This document shows positions 26,845-37,643 of a stretch of DNA of 64,000 bases, piece by piece. The translations under genes and the position numbers were made by a program. How positions within the stretch are numbered: the first letter of the stretch is position 1; each line of letters opens with the position of its first letter. Source of the DNA: Flectonema sp. DT1601 (taxonomy: Eukaryota; Euglenozoa; Diplonemea; Diplonemida; Diplonemidae); assembly GCA_964019425.1 (NCBI GenBank), contig OZ025809.1:1-64000 (forward strand). The letters are read 5' to 3'. The notes beneath the pieces were generated by a model that was not told the DNA's origin, did not search any database, and worked only from the letters and a program-made list of their open reading frames with translations.

Positions 26845-28510
26845 CTACAAAAACCTACACAATCTACGAGGCATGAAAGCCCGATGCCTGAGCAATGTGC
26901 TCGTTGGGAGGTTGGAAAATGGAGCAAATGGACCGAAATAACTTTTGAAGTTTCCACTATGCACCGCACCAAATGTTGCCTTGGGGTTGCATTCTCTCAG
27001 AATTCCTTTCCAATCCTGTGGAAGAGTCTTGTTTGTGAAGATCAGGTGGACATCACGTGGAGAAACTGATGCAGATGTGTTCTTTCTAAGCTCGTCTCCG
27101 GAGAGGGTTTTCACATCTCCAGCGTGTTCCTGCAGCTTGCATGACACGCTGAGCGTTTGATCCTCGCTAAGCCTGTAGAAAACGTCAGCTGACGGAGCAC
27201 CCTTCCCGTTGATAACACACATCCGTAGTCAATTCCTTCGAACCGCTGCTTGTGTTGATGCTCCAGTTCCCTTTCTTAGCCCCAATGGCTGCAGCCTTCT
27301 TCTTGCTTGCTGAGGTAATTCGACGGGAACTCTCAATAACTGTTAAAGGTCTGTTGGTGCACTTCATGTCTCCGTAACCGGCCCAGTCAACCCCGTAGTG
27401 CATATCATAGAGGCAGGTTGCCCCCTTCGGCAGTACATGTGAACGGATCGCGAGATGCTGTGCCACGAACTTTGGTAGCCGGGGGATCCAAGGTTTCTTT
27501 GAAGCACGAGCCACAGGGGTGCAATCTCCAAACGCCAGTTGTTAAGAGTCATCAATCCAGAGGCAATTACTGGGTCAAGTTTGCGCGCTTCCGCAACTGA
27601 CAATTCCTTGAAGCACATGTTGAGCAGGTGTGGAACTTCGACATCTGGAGTAGTCATGCGGTACCTAACAGAAAGGTTGGGGGCAGCATACTCGCACAAT
27701 TCCTTCAAGGAACAATGGGGCTTCTTAACGTCAGCAACCGCCTCGACAGCGCGCGGATGACCAAGTGTTAGAGACATCACAGTCTCAGCATCCTGGGTGA
27801 TCCCTTTAGGCATTCTAGACAGCTTGGGGGGTGCATTAGAGCCCCACTGACCGTAGCTGAGTACGCCATTGCTTCGCGAAGCGGTACTGAGACTGTTGCA
27901 CTTACCACAGGGAACAGGTTGTACACGTCTGACAACATCGACCTTGATAGTGCGTGGAGAATCCACACCATGGGCTCTTCCGATATGTACCACGTTCCAA
28001 ACCCATGTTGTGGACACCGTCAACAAGCAACAATATGAGTGGGTTGTTGCCTGCAGTTTTGTGGATTTCCCTTGTGACCTCCTCGATCGATGTGCCACGC
28101 CAGGTGCTCATGAATTCGGGGAAAGTTCCTTCTTGACCCTTCAGCTGCCACCGCTACAGCATCCTCCGAATCTGTATCTGTAGATAGCACCGATGTGCCA
28201 TTTTCGAACGAAACGCTGACTACAATAAGCTGGTGCTCTTTGAAGTACCCCGGAAAGAACTTCTTGAGCAACCGGGGCACCTCCGTCAGAGTGCGGCCCT
28301 TTCCAGTGCCCATCCCACCTGCGATGGTTGCAAGAGAGATCAGCTGTTTCCCACCCTTTCTGGATGGCAGCGCTATGAATCTTTCGAAGCAATCCTTAAG
28401 TAGTCTTCATGTCCTCTTCTGCGTATTGAAAACCCCAGTTCCTACCAGTGTCACCAGATGCGAGCAGAGGGTACAATTCTCTCCGCAGATCTTCTGACGT
28501 AAGCGTAACT
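26845..28510 (-). pseudogene. Broken Crinkler/RHS-like NTPase-nuclease gene
   Basis: On the minus strand, pieces in several frames give a Walker A-type loop (GGMGTGKGRTLTEV), a following V-S-F-E-N-G strand region, and near the end GAPSADVFYRL with SVSCKLQ, which looks like a restriction-nuclease-type core. This order, P-loop NTPase then nuclease-like end, is that of Crinkler-RHS family proteins, to which the trypanosome retrotransposon-hot-spot proteins are related. The gene is broken in a few places; it is treated as a fossil. Family assignment is by motif only. Confidence 0.5.
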
Positions 28511-28728
28511 TCCGGTTTGGTTTTCTTGTATTAGTGTTTTTTGGAATTATCTGTATGGAATTATCCGTAACCTTTTTATTCCCATTCTTGAAAAATGTAT
28601 CCTTCCATGAAATACTCGGGTTAACTTGAGCTTTCTTAAAGGGGTCCTTGTTCTTTTTTGGATCAATCTGATAATGTTTGATCTTTTGAGAGGCGTTAAA
28701 GCATGCCTTGTTTCCATTGGTATTGTGC

Positions 28729-29481
28729 TCAGTCTATGGTTTTTTCCATGATTTTGGAGCCATCTTTAATAAAAATGCCTTTTCGGTATCTTATTAATGT
28801 TGTTAGAGTCACAAACCTGACATATAAACCCTGATAGATCACAAGACCAGTGCCAGCCTGGCTTAGGTTTTTTCGACCACGGAAAATTACCGAAGTTATG
28901 AAGTTTTTCTTTTTGTTTATTTTGTTATTAAAATTATTGTTACCATTATTGTACATTGGGATAGGGGAGATTTTATTGATCCAGTCTTCAATATCTTGGA
29001 TTTTCTGTGTATTTGGGATATCAAGCGACCGTAAGCGGCGGCATCGTGCCAGGTGAGAGTGTAAAGCACATCTGTGAGGACGTGACGTAAGTTCAACAAG
29101 ATTTCCATGACGGGTGGGTCCACCGCCAATTACTTTCCATTCAGCATCTCTACGATGCAAAAAGCCCATCTCCTTTCGATCAAATCGTTTATGACAAGTG
29201 TCTTCAGCTGAGTCACGTGTCCCACACAGTATCAGAAAGTTGGAAAAGGTGCCATCAACCCACCGCACATTAGCTTCGTCACAAAAGTCTGGATTTCTGA
29301 AGATATGTGCAACCGTGCCGCCATTTCTGCCACACACCATACATTTTTTACCAAGGGTTAAACTCACAGCTAACTTCAGGTCTGATGGTTTTCCCCCTGA
29401 TGAACTGAGGTTTTTTGTTGATCCGTATTGTGTAAACTCTGGATCGAAGAAGTTCTCAAATGGTGCGGCTGCCGCCTGTTA
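28729..29481 (-). CDS. HNH-type nuclease-like domain, incomplete gene
   Basis: A minus-strand open frame that begins after an acceptor-like CACTAACAG at about 29,482. The residues KKCMVCGRNGGTVAHIF, NFLILC and DTCHKRFDRKEMGFLH reproduce the C-x2-C, AH, N-LC and H-FD pattern of HNH endonucleases. The last third is N/K-rich and looks like non-coding or linker sequence. No start codon is seen. It lies between two NTPase pieces on the same strand, so it may be an exon of, or the effector end for, one of them. Confidence 0.5.
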
Positions 29482-29614
29482 GTGTTTAAATGAGTTGCTT
29501 TTCAGGTTGTTGTGGGTTACAGGGCCCCCCGTGAAACTTTGACAATGTAAAAACAGTAACAACTTTAGGGTATTAAAAACAAATTAGTATCAAGTACTTG
29601 ACTGGAAAATATTT

Positions 29615-30820
29615 TTAGCTGTTAATCACTCTCTCCAGAGCTTCAGACACTAAAGTTTCAGCCGTCGCAAATGGTTTCACCAGAAATCGGAGTACTCCGC
29701 CGAACTGCTCGAACTTGTAATCTAACTCTTTCTGTTGCTCAGCATCATTGGTTGCCTTCAGTTCAAAGATATCAACAGGGAGATTTGCTATTTCGGTTCG
29801 TGTCCAAAGAGGTAAGCACACAGAATAACCACTATCCTTCAAGATTTCACACCCCCGCCGGAATCGTGAGGGTGAACCAGTAAGAATGAGTAGTTCCATT
29901 CCATCGAGTTCCTTGTCAATCACGGGTAATTTCTCCGGCATTTCGAACACACCGATCGTTCCCTTTTTATTTCTATTAAATACAGACCCATCATAAACTG
30001 CAACACTGATATCAAAATTATCACCTTTCCTTGTAATCTCGTAAACGTGGGCATCGCCATCAGAGAAGAGGATGGTTTCAAAATATTTCAGGAATTCATT
30101 GTTCCCCTTCACCCACTGCAACAGTATCCAAAAGCGGAAAGTCGTTTTGCCGATGCCTGGGGTGCCTGTGATTTTGAAAACTGGCTCCACCGCACGACTC
30201 CGCGCTTTCAAATCGCTTGCAATCTTTTTTAAAGCATTGACATAACAATCGCGTTCTAGTATGAGTCGAGCCTCCTTCCAAGTTTCAACAGAATTATCTT
30301 CGACCGCCAAGTTAGTGAGTTTACCTGTTCCCTCATGCTTGCCCATGGCTTTCAAGAGGGCTTGCATCTTAGCGATTCTACGTTCAGGCTTCTGTCGTTT
30401 AAGACCGTCCTCGCGTTCGCTTTCGTTGTATGTTTTCTGTATTAATTTTGAGCCGGAATAAGCAATCAGTTTGGACTTCCTATCAGAAGTCCCTACCCGA
30501 TTTACAAAGAGACGTCCCTGAAGTCACAAAGAAAAAAGTAAAAGGTATACCTCAGAAGACTTCTCCAACAACCCGATGTATCCAATCTTCTCTGCCTCCA
30601 GTTTCTGTAACCGAGCGAACTTCTTCTTCGCAAGCTCTTGTCTTTTTGTTAAAGAGGTTGCTGTTTCCAATAGTTGTTCGAATTCGTCAACATCGGGTAC
30701 TTCTTCTTTTTCAGCAATCTTCTTTATTTCACTCTTTTTTACATCAATCTCCGCTACGGTCGCCTTCCAATGTTTTCTATAATCCTGGTCACCCTGCAGG
30801 TCACTTGGTGGAGATGTCAT
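29615..30820 (-). CDS. P-loop NTPase, Crinkler/RHS-like, two exons
   Basis: Proposed exons: 30,820-30,551 (MTSPPSDLQGDQDYRK, a K/E-rich helix) and 30,436-29,615. The 114-bp intron begins GTATAC and ends AATACAG and keeps the frame, giving about 363 residues. The second exon has a clear Walker A loop FKITGTPGIGKTTF, a probable Walker B strand at MELLILTGSP, and resembles the ATPase part of Crinkler and retrotransposon-hot-spot proteins. No nuclease domain follows in frame, although the HNH piece lies just downstream. It appears intact as an NTPase. Confidence 0.6.
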
Positions 30821-30899
30821 GGTTTTTGTTTTGCTTTTGGGTGTTGTTGTTGTTTTTTGAGGAGGGTATCCTGTGGGAAATAGATCGTTAAACCTGGGT

Positions 30900-31490
30900 T
30901 ACCTGTATTAAATCTCCTGCATGAGACTGCTTACTTGCATCAGCATAATTAACTGATTTCTTTTTCGAGCTTTGCCAACAATCTCTTTGTCCTCTCCATG
31001 TTTCCCTCTGACCAGTCTAAATGTATGTAGATCTAAAGGTGAAACTGTGGATGAAATGATTTTCTATCTGTTCAGCACTACCCAAAAGTATAGAAGGAGA
31101 TGTGCCTGTCACAGCACTACTCAAAGTAGAAATAATCGCAATGCCTGTCATAGCACTATTCGAAGTAGAAAGAGATATATGCCTGTTACAGCACTGCTCT
31201 GTTGTTAGATACTAAAGAAAAAAAACAGAACGAGTATCCAAGCCTTGGACGAAGTACACACCTACCACCCAAGAAGCCGATGGCAGACCTTCTTTAGGGG
31301 TAGGGCATACCAATAAGTCCAACAGAATGGCCACAAAAGGAAGTCGAGAAAAACGGAATTGGTTTCTTTTTTGTTTTGCATCCGCTTTTTTCTTGTTTGG
31401 AATGTTAATCTTTTTTCGACTTGTAAAAATATGGGAGGTAATAAATAATTAGCGGATCGATATTGGTATTGGTAAAATGGATGAATCATA
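30900..31490. other. Gene-free stretch
   Basis: No gene seen. Around 31,075-31,195 the string GCCTGTCACAGCACTA and variants recur three times about 40 bases apart, a small tandem repeat. Confidence 0.5.
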
Positions 31491-31494
31491 ACTA

Positions 31495-31647
31495 CTAGTC
31501 AGATTCTTCGGATTCCTCGAATTCTTCTGAGTAGCTGTCGTCTTCAGTAGGGACTGATCTAGTAGAGTCCTGACTGTCCAGACTACAATCCGAATCATCG
31601 TCACTCTCGGATTCGAGCAAGTCCTTACTCTTCGCACCTTTTTGTTT
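31495..31647 (-). CDS. Acidic C-terminal exon of an unidentified gene
   Basis: A 50-residue open frame ending in two consecutive stops. It is very rich in D, E and S (SESDDDSDCSLDSQDS ... SEEFEESEESD) and is preceded by an acceptor-like AAAAACAAAAAG. The composition is unlikely in random AT-rich DNA, so it is probably the acidic tail of a gene whose other exons I cannot place. Confidence 0.35.
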   Translation of the reverse strand, partial: KQKGAKSKDLLESESDDDSDCSLDSQDSTRSVPTEDDSYSEEFEESEESD

Positions 31648-31735
31648 TTAGTTGCGATATGTTGCGATATCAGATAGCATCTCCTGTTTTCGAAATGAAT
31701 GAATAAATACAGCACAACTTGGTTTGTGAATCCTG

Positions 31736-32435
31736 TTAAAGAGTTAAAAATGCTAACTCGAATTTTACAAGTTGGAACCTATCACTCAACCCAAAATACA
31801 GGGAATCATCGGTGTACCATAGTTTGTGTGTATGCACTGCTGGATCAAATGTGTAACCGCTTCCCACATGCGATAAACCTGTTAATGTACCACGAAAGTC
31901 ATCTTTCTCAACTGGAATACCCACGACATCACCTGAAACAAAGAAACGTAGATCGGACGAATATGTGTGTGTGATTGAAGTAATCCAACCTACTTTGCCT
32001 GTACTGTAAATGTATGTGATCTCAATTGATTCGCCCTTGATACCAAGAGGCATTACCACCCATGGGTATCCCTTTTGTTTGACGGTAGCATTGATGACTA
32101 CCAATCGGTTGGATTAAAGAATAGTCGATACACATGTCAATTAGTTTACCAATCATTTCAGAAGCGTATTCCTTTGTGTTTGCATCAACTCCGTCTGTGA
32201 AAAAGAAAGTCTTGGACTCTCCACGCGCTCTGCTATTTCGTGCAATATGTTTCTTAACGGAAAATCTAAAAGCTTCATCTACTGTTTCTTTGCAATTTCG
32301 TTTAAGTACCTCATGCTTCAGGTTGCTGTACATGGTGGTGAAGTTATAAGTTTTGGGTTCGGCGTAGTTCTCCACCACATCACTTGTGACATGTCCTTCC
32401 TGATAACAAAAAGAAGAAAGAATGATTGCAAACAA
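31736..32435 (-). mobile_element. Reverse transcriptase fragment, probably Penelope-like
   Basis: The minus strand reads TYNFTTMYSNLKHEVL and later CYRQTKGIPMGGNAS, matching RT fingers/palm and motif B of Penelope-like and related RTs (known pattern: DFTTMYTNLPH ... YRQTxGIPMGTNCAP). The rest, down to 31,736, lies in another frame and is not recognisable as RT. It is a broken remnant. An acceptor-like TTTGTTATCAG precedes the first recognisable residues, and this 5' part recurs at 25,315-25,431. Confidence 0.55.
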
Positions 32436-32490
32436 ACTAACAGAACAAACAACAAATTAATAACCTAAAGTCAGCGGCAAAACCTTTCCC
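32372..32490. repeat. R1 segment, partial copy
   Basis: About 119 bp almost identical to 25,315-25,431 (from CACCACATCACTTGTGACAT to AACCTTTCCCCC). Homology stops inside the coding part of the RT fragment. Confidence 0.8.
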
Positions 32491-33640
32491 CCCCGACCCC
32501 GACACGCAAGGCGTATTTGTTTGTGCGTTCAGGGGAATCACCACACGGAAGGAATGCCATTCGCTAGACTTTAAAAGAAAGGTACGAAATCAACGAAAAG
32601 AAAGTGTTTATAAAAATTATTTAAAAAAAAGAAAATAAAGAAATGTTGCGCCGGGAAGGTCATTTGGGGAATTCAATTGAAATGTGAAAGTGAACTGATT
32701 ACATTGCAAAACAATCGCGTTATTACAATACAGTACCTATACAAAAGTACAATATTATCATTATCATTGTTAGTTTTATAATTATTATTTCTCACCAGGG
32801 GGGCGTGACTCCTGCGTGAAGAAGGAATCACACAACCCCCCACTCCTGAAGACTTGTAACTGCCGTGAGGCCGTCATCACAACGACAACCACAACGACAA
32901 CGACGACAGGCACGAAAAAAAAGAAGAAAAAAGACAAGACAACAACAACCCACATGGGTGACGAATGAAAGCAGTACTGATTACAGGATTTTACTTTTTC
33001 TAAATCGAAAATGTCACAGAGAGAGACGATAAGTATATTGCTGCAAAAGATTGAATTTCATTTACCAAAATTAGAGATTTAACCGCACACCACCACCATC
33101 ATCATCATGATCTCAGATGGTGGCTCCTTCCTCAGTAATATGAACACGTCCTGAACATCAAAAACAGTTCACAGAGCAAGAAAACACTGCTTAGCAAAAA
33201 TACCAATCAAATCAAAGCAGCAGCAGCTGGCTCACTCGCATACATATTGCCATTCTCTCTCGTGCGTCTCCTCCTCTCTTCATTCACTTCCCCCATTTAC
33301 CTGCCAACCTCCAATCCCGAGTAGCCTCCCACGACAAGTTTTGCCACAAGCGTTGCTACGTTGGGAAACCTAGCTCTCTGTGCGAGAAACCAGGAAATCC
33401 GCTGATAACTACACTCCGATGACCAACTGAGTGGGCGCTCAACTCGGATCATTGAGGCTGGTTCCGTCTCGGCAAGGAACTGCAGCTGCTGCGTGAGTCG
33501 AGTTGGTCAGCTTTTGCTAAAACTCACCAAGGAACAGGAAGTGAGAATCGAGTTGGTAAATGTTGTTGCTGTTGTTGTTGTTGTTGTTGTTGTTTTTGTT
33601 GTGGTAGTTTTTACGGGATACTCGGCAACTGCCGCAAGAG
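32491..33640. other. Gene-free low-complexity stretch
   Basis: No coding region recognised. It contains ACAACGACA-type runs near 32,885, a CACCACCACCATCATCATCAT run near 33,090 and a GTTGTT run at 33,563-33,602. A short direct repeat around GAGTTGGTCAG and GAGTTGGTAAA lies near 33,500-33,560. Confidence 0.55.
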
Positions 33641-34023
33641 TATCCCTATGATCGAGGAGCAGCACAAACAAAATCAGGGTGAAATTGTTTTTTTTTTTTT
33701 TTTTTTTCCTCTCTCTCTCTCAATACGTAAAAGGTCAGTTTTGTTTTCTTTGCATTCTCTCTCTCTCTCTCTCTGTATCTCTCGTTCCGTCTCTCTCGCA
33801 TTAAAAACAAAAAAAAGGGGGAAAATCAGCAAAACTGGTTTTCCTTTTTCCCAGCCTCTCAAAAGACCAGAGCACTTGCCACCGCGAGAGAGTGAGAGAA
33901 AAGAGAAGGGGAAAAAAAAAAAGGAAGACATCAGACTGGACCATCACATCCACAACATCAACGAGAACAACATTGGAGCGGGGGGATCGGTCGGCAGCGT
34001 GCGCCTTCCCTCCCGCGGAAACA

Positions 34024-34351
34024 AATAAAGAAAGGTATCCAAAACAAAGTAAAGAAAGGTATACAAAACAAAGTAAAGAATGGTACACAAAACAAATAAA
34101 GAAAGGTATCCAAAACAAAGTTAAGAAAGGTATAAAAAACAAAGTAAAGAATGGTACACAAAACAAAGTTAAGAAAGGTATAAAAAACAAAGTAAAGAAT
34201 GGTACACAAAACAAATAAAGAAAGGTATATAAAACAAAGTTAAGAAAGGTATACAAAACAAATAAAGAAAGGTATATAAAACAAAGTTAAGAAAGGTATA
34301 CAAAACAAATAAAGAAAGGTATATAAAATAAAGTTAAGAAAGGTATACAAT
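34024..34351. repeat. ~24-bp tandem repeat, about 13 copies
   Basis: Units of the type AAAGAAAGGTATACAAAACAAA recur with substitutions and small length changes (GGTATCC, GGTACAC, GGTATAT variants). Frames through it are lysine-rich artefacts. The flanks 33,641-34,023 and 34,352-35,552 are T-, CT- and A-rich and show no gene. Confidence 0.85.
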
Positions 34352-35144
34352 CTCCTCATGGGTGAATGCCAGAGAGAGAGAGCCTTTGCAGGTCGTCTCT
34401 CCAGACTTGCACTGCCAAGAGAAAATAAACGTTTTTTCCGCGACTGGTACCGAGGGATGGGATCTTTTTTGTTTTTTAAATTTTTTAAGGTTTTTTTATT
34501 TTTATTTTTTGTTAAATTGAAAAGAAGAAATGAAAAATTGGACACAAAAACTCCACAATCTCAAAGCAAATCAAGAAAATAATAATATTCTCTCTTTTCA
34601 GCCTTTTGTTGTTCGTCGAAGTGAAGAGCCAGAGCATCGGAGTTGCAACTTCCGGGTTCCGGTTTTCCTTCTTTCAGTGCGTTTATTAGTTTTCGTGTGC
34701 CAGCAAAAAAAATGAAATAAAATAAAATAAAATCCGACACAATTCTCCAAAAGACCTTTCACATCTCGTCCCCGTGTTGTTAAAGAAAATTTCTTGTTGT
34801 TGGTTATGAGAAAAATGAAAATGAAAATGTCTATCGGCCGAGAGAGTAGTTGTACTCTCTCGCTCGACGACAAGACAACAACAACGACAACGACAACGAC
34901 AACAACTTACTAACCCAGATGTGAATGGCCCGTACTTTCTACTACTACTTGTCAGGGGGAAAAAAAAAAAGAAAAGAGAAGTTCGTGTAAAGGAAATCCA
35001 TCTCACCTACCTTAATTCACAAAAGCAGCAATGCAATTGCAGCTGTCAGAAATGAAGAAGCGGCATCTAAAAACTAGAAAACAACTAAAAAAAAAAAAAG
35101 ACAGAACCATTTTTCTTTGAACTTCAAACGAAAAAAAAACATGG

Positions 35145-35177
<33 letters not shown>

Positions 35178-35552
35178 TCTCATGGCAGAGTTAGTTAATT
35201 TTCTTCAAAGTTTAATACGGTATTTTTCTTCATAACAGGAAGGAAAACAAGGAGGAGGATGGATGAAAAAAATGAAAGGAGGAAAAAAAAAAAAAAAAAA
35301 GAAAAGTGTGCGGTACATTCTTTTTGTTTTGAATTTCTTTTTTTTTTTTTTTTTTTTGTTGGAGTCGATCGTTTTTGTTTCTTTTTTTTTTTTGAATAAT
35401 TATACGCACATATTAATTGGGTTAAAGGGAAGTTGGTACAAAGGTCGCTTATTATTATTATTATTATTTTTTTTTTTTTTTTGGTTTTGGTTTTGGTTTT
35501 GCTTTTTTTTTTGTTGGGCTGCTGTTTTTTTTCAAACAACAACAGAATTTAT
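34352..35552. other. Gene-free simple-sequence stretch
   Basis: This stretch contains CT microsatellites (35,144-35,171), long A and T runs (35,283-35,300, 35,339-35,357, 35,467-35,483) and GACAAC-type repeats near 34,870. The low-complexity frames found here carry no recognisable domain. The 3' UTR of the next minus-strand gene probably falls within its right end. Confidence 0.55.
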
Positions 35553-36881
35553 TTAACGACAACAAACATGAAAAACACAAGCCGCAAACAGCTGCTGCGC
35601 AAGCCGAAACTTCCTTTTTTCTCCGCTACTCATGCCGGCAAACAAACCCAAGAAATTGACAATTTCAAAGGAGAGCAATACCAACAACAAAACAATCCAA
35701 AGAAGAAAAGAACAGGCATCGGAAAGCGCGGCGACAGCTTCAAACAAATACTTAATGTCAACTTTATTGACTACGGCTGCCGCCTCGACTTTCCATCCCC
35801 TGAAGATGCGTTCCAAGTGTTTCTTGCTCTGATCAATCCGGTGATTGATGCAAAACAGCTTAACACTCTGGTCAGCAATCTCCGTACATGCAACCACTTT
35901 CCCGAACCCCCCGCGAATCACCTCGGACGCAGACTTCAGATCTGCCTCGACCGAGCGATAAGCACCAATGGGTCCAGCAAAAAAAGAAAGGAAACATGCC
36001 TCCAGTTCGGAGCGAACGCTTCTCGAAAACAAGAGAAACCGATCAAACAGAGAAAGTACAGAGAACATGAAGTCAGCCGCTGAACTGGCTGCTTCATTCA
36101 CCCAAGCCATTACGAGGTCAGCAAACCTGACACACTCGAGCTCAAGCGCAGCCGCAAAAACACGAGGGCCCCGCGGAACTTGCATTGCTGTGAATTGCAT
36201 GAAGTCCGAAGACAGCTTGCTTCCAACTCGACAGCACTGACTCAGAAAGTCGAGAAATGATGACGAGATCAATCTGAGGAAGTCAACACCAAAGTTCAAA
36301 AGACACAGTGAACGGCGAAGCGCTTCTGCCATGTCGTTATGAATCCTGATGAACCACTGCACCAGAACTCTGAACATTCTCAGAATCAGGAGACAAGTAC
36401 TATATTCCATTTGCGACGACGTGGAGTCGACAGTGGTGCGTGCAGCATAAGGTGCTCCTTTTCCAACCAGCGACGTGTTGACGCTGCCACCGTTGCCACC
36501 AATGTGCGTGTAGGTTCCACTGCGTACGGAAGCATGCTGGAAACTACAATCCGATGTGGGTTCACCGCACAACTTCCATGCGGAATGCCTTTCCATCATC
36601 TGTCTTCTCTCCTCCCTCTTCCAAGCAGCAGTCTTCTCCCTCCGCATCTCCACCCACTCGGTCACCTTCCTCGCCCTCTCGCGGAACATGCGCTCTTGCA
36701 GTTCAAGTAACCCCTGAACGTACTTCCTCATCATAACTTGCGTGCGATATTCCATCAACGCTTCTTGCGGCGTCGGTTCCCGGAAACTCCTGTGCAGAAC
36801 AGATCGTTTTGCTTCCGCCTCCGATAACCAGATTATCGGGGTAGCAATAAGCGACAACACGGCCATTGCAACAATCATCAT
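35553..36881 (-). CDS. Orphan membrane protein
   Basis: 442 residues from an ATG that follows an acceptor-like CCCTTTTTTCAG ending at 36,912, leaving a ~31-base leader. The N-terminus (MMIVAMAVLSLIATPIIWLS) is a signal peptide or anchor. A charged R/E/M-rich helix follows (about 30-95), then a serine/glycine-rich part and long hydrophobic-aromatic helices (about 160-330). A strong membrane segment (LLWIVLLLVLLSF) lies near 400. I do not recognise a family. The frame is long in otherwise simple sequence and has a good acceptor, so it is probably real. Confidence 0.55.
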   Translation of the reverse strand: MMIVAMAVLSLIATPIIWLSEAEAKRSVLHRSFREPTPQEALMEYRTQVMMRKYVQGLLELQERMFRERARKVTEWVEMRREKTAAWKREERRQMMERHSAWKLCGEPTSDCSFQHASVRSGTYTHIGGNGGSVNTSLVGKGAPYAARTTVDSTSSQMEYSTCLLILRMFRVLVQWFIRIHNDMAEALRRSLCLLNFGVDFLRLISSSFLDFLSQCCRVGSKLSSDFMQFTAMQVPRGPRVFAAALELECVRFADLVMAWVNEAASSAADFMFSVLSLFDRFLLFSRSVRSELEACFLSFFAGPIGAYRSVEADLKSASEVIRGGFGKVVACTEIADQSVKLFCINHRIDQSKKHLERIFRGWKVEAAAVVNKVDIKYLFEAVAALSDACSFLLWIVLLLVLLSFEIVNFLGLFAGMSSGEKRKFRLAQQLFAACVFHVCCR

Positions 36882-37089
36882 CCTTGAGCGATGTTTTGTT
36901 TTACGATGACACTGAAAAAAGGGAACTTAAACTTAAAAAGAGAGACACACATTTCTAGTATTGTTAAGTACTTAATCAAGTTCAAGTCGAGTTCACACAC
37001 TACGGTAATCAGGGAAGACACACCACTAACGTGAGAATTGACTAAACAGGTGACGGCAAATAAATCAAAACAATTCAATAAATTATTTT

Positions 37090-37600
37090 CCTCTTCTCAA
37101 ACATTCCCACCAAACAACACAATTCAACTTCACCACAAATCACAGCACGAAGAACAAATTCAGAAAAATCAAGGAAGGCAAACGAAATAATAGTTCCACA
37201 CACATTCGACATTCGCACCTCCGAAACACGCAACACACACAAACCATAGCAGGAACTCAAATACGAAACACGAACACTCAAACCACACATATGAACACAC
37301 AACACACTAACCAACATACTACTCAAACTACACATATGAACACACAAAACACACACAAAGGGTAATAAGAACTCGTCAGAGTTTCAACACACAACACTTC
37401 ACAACACACACTCACGCACAAACACACAAGGAGGTTAAACGCTCACTTCATCATTAGTTCTGCTCCTGTATTTAAGAATATGAAATATATACAAAAGTTA
37501 CAAAATTGCAAACACCCTCTCATGTCACCATCACCGCAAAGCCCTCTCAACGATCCCTCCTTCCATCACACGGCAAGTGGTACCATTTTCCACTTAACTG
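37090..37600 (-). repeat. R1 copy truncated at the SL-headed unit
   Basis: The right part is almost identical to 25,197-25,308, the left part is a diverged match of 24,880-25,140 with extra CACA-rich sequence. Homology stops at 37,600 within CACTTAACT, exactly where the ORF1-like unit B begins. Confidence 0.75.
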
Positions 37601-37643
37601 TGTCTTACCAGATTCTTCATTGATATGTTCCGATGTTTTATCC

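Noticed and set aside
33648-34218. Plus-strand lysine-rich frames over the 24-bp tandem repeat
   Set aside because: They are low-complexity translations of a simple repeat and T/CT runs without domain content or a convincing acceptor.
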